Origin: Flabesymbios commensalis
Taxonomy: Eukaryota; Annelida; Polychaeta; Terebellida; Flabelligeridae
NCBI GenBank assembly: GCA_964017125.1
Contig: OZ024902.1
Coordinates: 32,903,078 to 32,967,077 of the forward strand
Length of the DNA: 64,000 nucleotides
Reading direction: 5' to 3'
Part shown: positions 56,753 to 64,000 of the stretch, piece after piece
Position numbering within the stretch: position 1 is the first letter of the stretch
Layout of the letters: every line of letters begins with the position of its first letter
The notes under the pieces: model-generated
What the model saw: only the letters and a program-made list of their open reading frames with translations
Databases searched by the model: none
Told to the model about the DNA's origin: nothing
Made by a program: the position numbers and the translations under genes

Positions 56753-58182
56753 CTCTCAAAAGTTGACACTATAGTAATTCCAACAAAAAGGCTAAGATAA
56801 AACTTTTACCACATCGGTCTTATTTCTACACACCCACATAAAAAATACTCGACAAAATCAATGAAATACGAGCATTTCTAAGATAAAAACTTTAAAAGCG
56901 TTTTCTCAGTTAAAAAAAAACATGAGTTACCATGTTTTTGTATAGAACCCTATATATGATAATTATTAAGCAATTAACTGGAGAGTTAGCAAATGATTTT
57001 CAATGTTGTATATCAGCTCCTTATTTGACCTACTGTCTGGTGTTTTTTCCTGAATAATATTATAGACTGTCTTAGGAAGTGTCGCATTAGAACTTTCAAT
57101 CTCGTTATTGATAATAATATAATACACATGACATTGCATATACTGATATATTATAAATAATTAAAAAAAAAACATTTTGTGGGGTGTTAGATGATAAAAT
57201 GTGTGTTAAATATAAATGTAGCTTAGTAACAAAAGGGTTAATAAATTAAAAATCCTGCTGTATCTGAAACATGTTAATACAATATCATCGTATAGGCCTA
57301 TACCTATTCCTGCTATATCTGAAACGTGTTAATACAACAATATCATTGTTGTAAACAAAACGCCTACATCTTTCATTTTTACATGTTCTTTAATTTAACC
57401 GATTATCTTGTGTTTATTCTCATAAATTAAAGACAATATTTGGATTATAGGGCCCAAAGTGTTGAATAAAAATCTACAACCTACAACATACCATTGATAA
57501 TAATTTAATACATATGTTAATTGTGATTTGTGAATGTTCTAAAAATAGTAGGGACCTACTCTATTAAATATTAAAATGTGTTTAATATTTAATTTAGCTT
57601 TTAGTAACCAAAGGGCAAGCTAAAGAATTAACCTTTTATAATTTCAACTACAAGATGATTTTATATGCTTATTTGTATACACGAAGCGTAAATCTTGTAT
57701 TTTTACATAGAAAGCAGTGGCTATTTTAATTTGCGATTTTGGGGCTCAAAGAGTCAAAACACAGCTTGGCAAACATTTTTTCTTGAATTCAGGACACCCA
57801 AATTAGGTGATAAAAGTTTCAAAACACTTTTACCTCAAAATGCCTACAGGACTTTTATTTTGTGGAATTTCGACCGGAGTATTTAATCTTATCGTACAAC
57901 CATCGCAGAGCATAGGCTTCGATGAGCACAATGAACAAATAAATCTTGCATTTCTTGCATTCCAAATATCGCATGTTATTATATTAGTCTTCACATTCGC
58001 CAGGAGAGAAATCGTTGACATTTATAAATATATTAATATCACAGTACCCAGCCGACGAAGGCTTATAAGTCACCGTTAATTTACTAGCTATACAAAGATG
58101 TATGCGTATACAACTTTTATTTAGCCAATAAAAAATAGCTTTATTAAAGCCAGGATTTTGGTTGGCAAAACATTCACCTTGA
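56753..58182. other. AT-rich intergenic DNA
   Basis: CTGCT(G/A)TATCTGAAAC.TGTTAATAC occurs twice at about 57,254 and 57,310, a local duplication. The frame at 57,807-58,079 contains a hydrophobic stretch but no family match, so it is not called. Confidence 0.4.
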
Positions 58183-58695
58183 CTGTCCGTGGCTAGGAAT
58201 GATGATATAGCGCCATGTGACCACTCTTATCCTGATCAGTGACTAGGAATGATGACATAGCGCCAGGTGACCACTCTAATCCTGGTCAGTGGCTGGAAAT
58301 TATGACATGGCGCCATGTGACTCTGGTGACCACTCTTATCCTGATCAGTGACTAGGAATGATGACATAGCGCCATGTGACCACTCTAATCCTGGTCAGTG
58401 GCTAGAAATTATGACATGGCGCCATGTGACTCTGGTGACCACTCTTACCCTGATCAGTGACTAGGAATGATGACATAGCGCCATGTGACAACCCTAATCC
58501 TGGTCAGTGGCTAGGATTGATGACATGGCACCAGGTGACCACTCTAACCATGGTCAGTGGCTAGGAATGATGACATGGCGCCATGTGACTCTGGTGACCA
58601 CTCTAATCCTGCATGGTCACTGACGTCTAAGAATGATGGCATGGCGCAATGTGACCACTCTAATCCTGGTCAGTGGCTTGTAATGATGACTGCTT
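58183..58695. repeat. 50/59-bp minisatellite, about 9 units
   Basis: The unit has GTGACCACTCTAATCCTGGT, CAGTGGCTAGGAATGATGAC and ATGGCGCCAT. Some units gain GTGACTCTG, giving a 59-bp form that alternates with the 50-bp form in the first half. Confidence 0.93.
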
Positions 58696-61600
58696 TTATC
58701 TAAGAGGTCGGGAATGTTTTTCTTCGATTGTAACTCCGGGTATGTGGTACTAACTAGGTCGTGATTGATATGGTATGAATTAAACAATATAGTGAATTAA
58801 AATAAGCTGTAATATTTATGTGCGAGGACCATGTCCTGTGTGAATGGCACAAATGATTATTATCCCCATAATTACTGTTATTACCTTGTTAAGTTTGCAC
58901 CAATAGTCAATATCACGGAATCTCCGGGCTCATAGCGACTGTGCTTGCATGGTCACATGGCTCGGAGCTACCTGTATCGAGGAATGCCACTCACATTTAC
59001 TACACTTGCATGATATTATATTTAATTTTTAAAATACCATATAAGTTTTACCATTGTCTTATTGTATACTCCAATTACTGTAGCATAATTATGCACTTGT
59101 ATATATTATAGGTTTCTACGCTTTCCAGAGTGTCTGTTTTACTACTATATAAAATTAGTATGTTATAGCTATAGTATCTATGGTTTTGGTGCGGGAAACA
59201 AAATGATAGATCCTATGTTATCTTGGCAATGCCTTTCAATTTCATTTCAAGTAGCAGTCATTTATATACAGTGTTTTTATTGCAATGCCAGTTAACATGA
59301 TTTTAGTTATGTATGTCATACTATGTATATTGTCACATGATTTTAACAAATTAGCAATGTTGTATATACAATCATGTACATATGTTTCTCTTATTTCTAT
59401 GACGAGTAAGTCTGGATTGACGTTCTTTCTGTCAATAAAACATCTGTCTGTCCGTCTGTATCCTTAACCAGCAAAATAATTATTTCCTTCGTTTTTAGAT
59501 TAATAGTTATTATTACCACCAATTTGACCATTGAATGCATAAAAGCCAATAAAAGGTTAAGGTGAGAATTTAAAAGTTTGATATCAAAGTTGAAGACTCA
59601 CCAGCCGACTTTACACTTTAAACCATGGTCACTGGACCTGTTCATTTGTTTATCATTTCAACTCCACATTGTCTCAACGTTGAGTGGAGAGAAAGAAATG
59701 TTGCATTTCTCTCAAAACCCACATGCCATGTTGTGGCAATTGAAACGCACCACGCTCAAACCATTGCGCCACATCCCTCCCTGAGTAAATCTACAGCAAG
59801 CATTACGAGAGGTGAGTGCAACCTCACAAGTGGCACCAGGGGGTATCCAAAGGGGTGCTCAAGATGCTCGAGCACCCCCTAAATTTCCATAGTGGTTATT
59901 TTTCAACTCAATGATTTGCTATAAAATTAATCCACCAGTGTCCGGCATTTTGGTGCTAGCCCTCTCAAAATCTATATATATATATACCCTTTCCCATTTG
60001 ACGGCTTGTGTTTGGAATGAATCATTGGCGCCATAAGGGACACAAAGATTTAAATTGACCATTTAGAGCACATGAAAATAGGAATTTGTTTGCGACTGGT
60101 TTTCTTTCTTCTGTCCATCCTTAGTGTGAGATAGACACGTTTTACTAATATTCACTCATTTTTTGTAAAAGAAACAGAATAAAATATACAAAGTTGGTAT
60201 CGTTTGAAACGGACAGCGACTTAGAGATGGGCATGTTGATCTACCAAGAACTTGACGCTGCATAAAATAGAGAGTGATTATTCACCAATTACCAGGAATT
60301 TTTCAACTGCGTGATGGCGAATTTATTTCTCAGGAGATCTGAGACTCAGTCTTAGGAACAAATGGATACAAAATTAAATTATTGTATTATGTTCGTGCAT
60401 AGACTTTGCATTTGTTTTAAGAACATTTAAAATCGTTGTATTTCGATTTTGTATTTCTATATCTAGTATAGCCACTGACACGAATTAATTCCCGAATTAA
60501 TTTATTTTACCTAGAGATGAAATCAATGATAGTAATTAAAGATGGGCTGTAATTTTGTATAACAATATAAAAAAACAACCAATATAAACAAGAATATCTG
60601 TTATAGGCCTAACTAATAATGAACTTGATGACAGTACTTGCATAAAAACATATTTTGCCATACAGGAGGGGGGGGGGGGCATTATTAAAGGTGAAATGAA
60701 AATAAATATCTCAGAAATTTTTAGTGATCATTAGTGAACGTTGTAAGTATTTTAATGGTCAACAACTTTTTTTAATGATATTTTATCACTTTTAATAGGG
60801 GATTATTGCATAATTTTTACATTTTAATAATTATATTATTACAATGGGGGTGATCCAACGTTTGTTCCAAATTAATGTTGGTCTATAGTTTACGACACTG
60901 GCCCACCATCAAAACTACATTGGGTCAACAGCTGTTTATGTTCATCTAGCTCATTTAATATGCTTCGTAGTTCGCGCTCGCTATTAAATGAACCAATGTT
61001 GATCATGTTTATGTTTTCTGCATTGTGTTTTTGTGTTTGCTTAAATAGCTGTACTACTCAGGCTAAATTGTAATACATCTGTCGATAAGTTCATTAAGAA
61101 AATGACATTTCAGCCAGGCACTTATATTTCCATTTTACAGCAAAGATACCACGAAATCGCACAATTTGCTGTTTATTTCATTTCAAAATTTTGTAGAGGG
61201 CATACCCCCCCCCGTTACGCCCCTGCTGTTGAATGTTTTGTTTTGGTAAATTTGAGCCCCCCCCCCCTCCCCCTTAATTTATTTCTGGATCCGCCACTAA
61301 CAGTGCTATTATATTTCGTGTGAGGATGTGTACTTACTTTCCGATATATATTTACAAAGAATACGTTAAGTAAAGACATAGCATCGGGATGCCTAAATAT
61401 TCAATAGAAAATTTATAATAACAACCTTACAATCTTGCTTTGCTGCTTGCGATGCATACAGCAACATGAGCATATCCGCTTTCTTGTTTGTTGATTTGAG
61501 CAAGCTAAATTACAGTTGTTTTCAAAGCAATGATCTTCAGAGTCGTGTACAATATCTTTTTACGACCATATGAATCTTTTATTTTACAATTCGAAAACTG

Positions 61601-62830
61601 ACGACAGTAAACAATAAATTGTAAATCAGCATTCTTACTGAACATTTGTTTCTGTATAGATCAAATGCAACATCAATTATATATGCATTGGTACTTGACC
61701 CAAAATGTTTGATTACCCCCACCCCCTGCTCAAACAAACCTTATTGACCACAGTGGCAATAACATTTTGAGCTCTAATGTCTTTCCGAATATCGCCAAGT
61801 CTATCTCTCTCGGTGATTCATCTGGCGCTACTAATGACCAATTAATGTGATATGTTGCTATTACCATAGGATTTCTTATATACCTAAATTTCTAAAGAAA
61901 GTTGAATGTGTACAAAAAGGTTTTTGTCAGCTTGTAAAATAACTTTTTTCACCTCTAGTAAAATAACTTTCTTCGCCTCCACATGGTTACCTCGCATCTT
62001 GTAACTTTATTGAGTGGTTATTTAATCTTTGCAATATCTGGTAATGAAAATATGGTAATGATTGCACAAGTAGCACACTCTGAAGCAATTCCACATTCAA
62101 CTCACAGCTCTCATCATGACAACGCTATTCTGGACCAGTGGTGGCTTTCTGTAGAGGGAGTTCATCATAATATGAGACTCACCCATCATCACGACAGCAG
62201 ATGAATGAATCAGGGTATTTATATGCAATGCCTGTCTTTACACGAAGAGTTTGGACAAAAATTCAAACATATGCCAGAAAGTTACAGTGACCTGATGTGA
62301 ATAATTCTGCACCTCAACCACTGTCTATAATTCTGTAGCAGGTACATTGATGGTAGGTGGTAGCGCATGGGGACAATACGGATGGATGTGCTTGTGTATC
62401 GAACACAAAATCCGTCCACCTGGGAATAACTATTCGATTCTTCACCATGGATTTTTTTCTTTTCCAAGTGACCTTACTTTTCCCTTTATCAATAATCCTA
62501 TTGGTGGAGGCAGCACACTTCCATCAACAATGAAGATGTGTAGTCGTAACTCGTCAGTATTAAAAAAAATATTGTTCTTTACAACACTGGGCTTTGATAT
62601 ATCTGGCAGTATGGCTATATTATGTATTACACTCTATGTGATGTACCAGTCTGTACACGCCTGCCTATGTTATCCCTAATAAAGAGGGTGGGCAGTTTAA
62701 TATGAATAATTGATGCAAGAATTATATTTTGAGATTATAATACTATATTTAAATGCAGAGCTCTATTTCATTGGGATAATAATTATATGCTTATATTCAT
62801 GGATGCGCCGTTTAATTTTTTAACTCCATG
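58696..62830. other. Intergenic DNA without recognised genes
   Basis: It includes the retroelement tail TGTCAATAAAACATCTGTCT at 59,430-59,460, G/C homopolymers near 60,665, 61,206 and 61,260, and one palindromic-family remnant at 60,845-60,935. Short frames at 61,983-62,204 (N-terminal hydrophobic stretch) and 62,347-62,679 have no recognised motif. Confidence 0.4.
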
Positions 62831-62837
62831 CATAGAC

Positions 62838-63032
62838 TATGAATGAATGAATAAATGAATGAATGAATGTATGAATGAATGAATGAATGAATGAATGAAT
62901 GAATGAATGAATGAATGAATGAATGAATGAATGAATGAATGAATGAATGAATGAATGAATGAATAAATGAATGAATGATTGAATGAATGAATGAATGAAT
63001 GAATGAATAATTAATTAATTAATTAATTAATT
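62838..63032. repeat. (GAAT)n microsatellite followed by (AATT)n
   Basis: About 170 bp of GAAT tetramers with few interruptions, ending in five AATT tetramers from about 63,008. Confidence 0.96.
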
Positions 63033-63039
63033 ATTTTGT

Positions 63040-63140
63040 AGATACACAGGCTACAATGAGGCATGATAACCTTATATGGATAGTGAGATGAATCAGATGA
63101 CACTGCCCTGCAGGTACATGTTTTGAAAATTGTGAGCGAC
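63040..63140 (-). mobile_element. Old SINE fragment, reverse orientation
   Basis: On the - strand it reads GCAGGGCAGTGTCATCTGAT, TCATCTCAC and a diverged tail, matching the middle of the dimeric SINE. Confidence 0.65.
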
Positions 63141-63699
63141 AGGTTATCTAGTAAGTGCATCAAGTCGGAACGATTTACTAATTCTGAAGGCAGTTTAGAT
63201 GGTTGGTGGGCATTGAGTATTAACATATTGGTCTCCTATGTATTATTGGCATTATGTCAAAGCTCATCATGTTCAACATTTTAGTATATTGTAGTCGCCA
63301 TTTTAAAATCAGCAGCCATTTTTTATTGAAAAATTGTATTTACTTTTAATATAACCATTAATGATACATTTGATATACATTTGACTTATATGATAAAATC
63401 TTCAAGCATGTGAACAACACACATTGTGCAATTTAGCTCAAATTTGCCGCTATTTTGAAATTTGACGCCATCTTGATTAAGCTACTCACCTGGAATGTCT
63501 ATTATACTAAATATGTTTACCAATACATATACTAACATGGTCATACCGATCAACCTCATGGCCCATGGACTAAATAGGTAATGGGCCAGCTTCGTAGACG
63601 ATTGACCGACATTGAACTAGCAATGGGCTGCAACGCTGGCCCAACATTGAACCAGAGTTTGGTGGGTAGGCCTACATCCTATCAGGCTTGGGGTCAATG

Positions 63700-63872
63700 T
63701 ACTCGGTACTTCGGTACTTTGGTACTCGATTACCGATTGTGCAGTACTCGTCGGTACTCGGTACTCATACTTTTAAAAAGTACTTGTACTCGTACTTGTA
63801 CTCAAGTACTTTTAAAAATGAAAGTATTTTTAACGAGTACTTACGAGTACTTTACGAGTACTAGTCATCTTA
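63700..63872. repeat. GTACT-rich degenerate repeat with fold-back halves
   Basis: GGTACTCGGTACTTCGGTAC and related phrases fill the first half, and their inverse (ACGAGTACTTACGAGTACTT) the second, with AAAAGTACTTG/CAAGTACTTTTAAAA between. It is a short-motif array with inverted symmetry; origin unknown. Confidence 0.75.
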
Positions 63873-64000
63873 AATTGATCCAAAATACCTCACATACAAA
63901 CCACAAATCAGTTTAGCGGGATATGGAACATTCAGTTAAGGATTCGTTTACCATCCATTTAGCTATTATATTGAAAAATGATTTAATTAATACTTTAAAA

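Noticed and set aside
57807-58079. A membrane-protein exon
   Set aside because: There is one moderately hydrophobic stretch only, with an overlapping open frame on the other strand and no recognised motif.
61983-62679. Two short frames, one with a hydrophobic N-terminus, as a secreted-peptide gene
   Set aside because: There is no family match, no clear splice or poly(A) context, and the length is compatible with chance.

Overview
The window is AT-rich, intron-bearing, repeat-dense animal DNA, most likely from a marine invertebrate. The evidence is a multi-exon Cys-loop receptor gene with classic GT-AG introns, a non-LTR retrotransposon whose ORF1 carries PHD-like and SGNH-esterase domains, tRNA-derived SINEs, many short palindromic elements, and a broken copy of a multicopy protein family common in invertebrate genomes. 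The species cannot be fixed from the sequence. One scaffold gap of 200 Ns lies at 22,710-22,909.

The only host gene I can support is a + strand Cys-loop ligand-gated channel of the glycine/GABA-A type, with readable exons at 25,703-25,770, 33,128-33,423, 42,073-42,204, 43,630-43,833 and a terminal exon ending at 44,644. Exon lengths and phases follow the vertebrate glycine-receptor layout. The 5' exons, the exon with the Cys-loop itself and the exon for TM1-TM2 were not found, so the gene is incomplete here, either through exon loss or an assembly fault.

Layout: 1-8.5 kb is intergenic with short inverted-repeat elements and a LINE remnant. 8.5-14.0 kb is a nearly complete LINE, interrupted by a SINE and ending in a 360-bp ATT microsatellite. 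19.8-22.3 kb is a broken multicopy gene on the - strand. 23.6-25.0 kb is a 36-bp minisatellite. 25.7-44.6 kb is the receptor gene, whose introns hold SINEs, a 3.8-kb inverted-repeat segment, a LINE fragment, a helicase fragment and a large minisatellite. 45.7-47.4 kb is a 31-bp minisatellite in two blocks. 49.9-53.9 kb is a foldback-type transposon whose ends are tandem arrays, flanked by a 6-bp target duplication, with an apparently identical 830-bp tandem duplication inside. 54-64 kb is intergenic with SINEs, minisatellites and simple repeats.

The most striking observation is that the 33.4-36.1 kb minisatellite (about 50 or more units, mostly 36 bp) is an expansion of the 3' end of the receptor exon together with its 5' splice site, so the intron opens with a long ladder of copied splice donors. 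A smaller duplication of the same kind follows the 25.7-kb exon. The foldback element is the second candidate for novelty.
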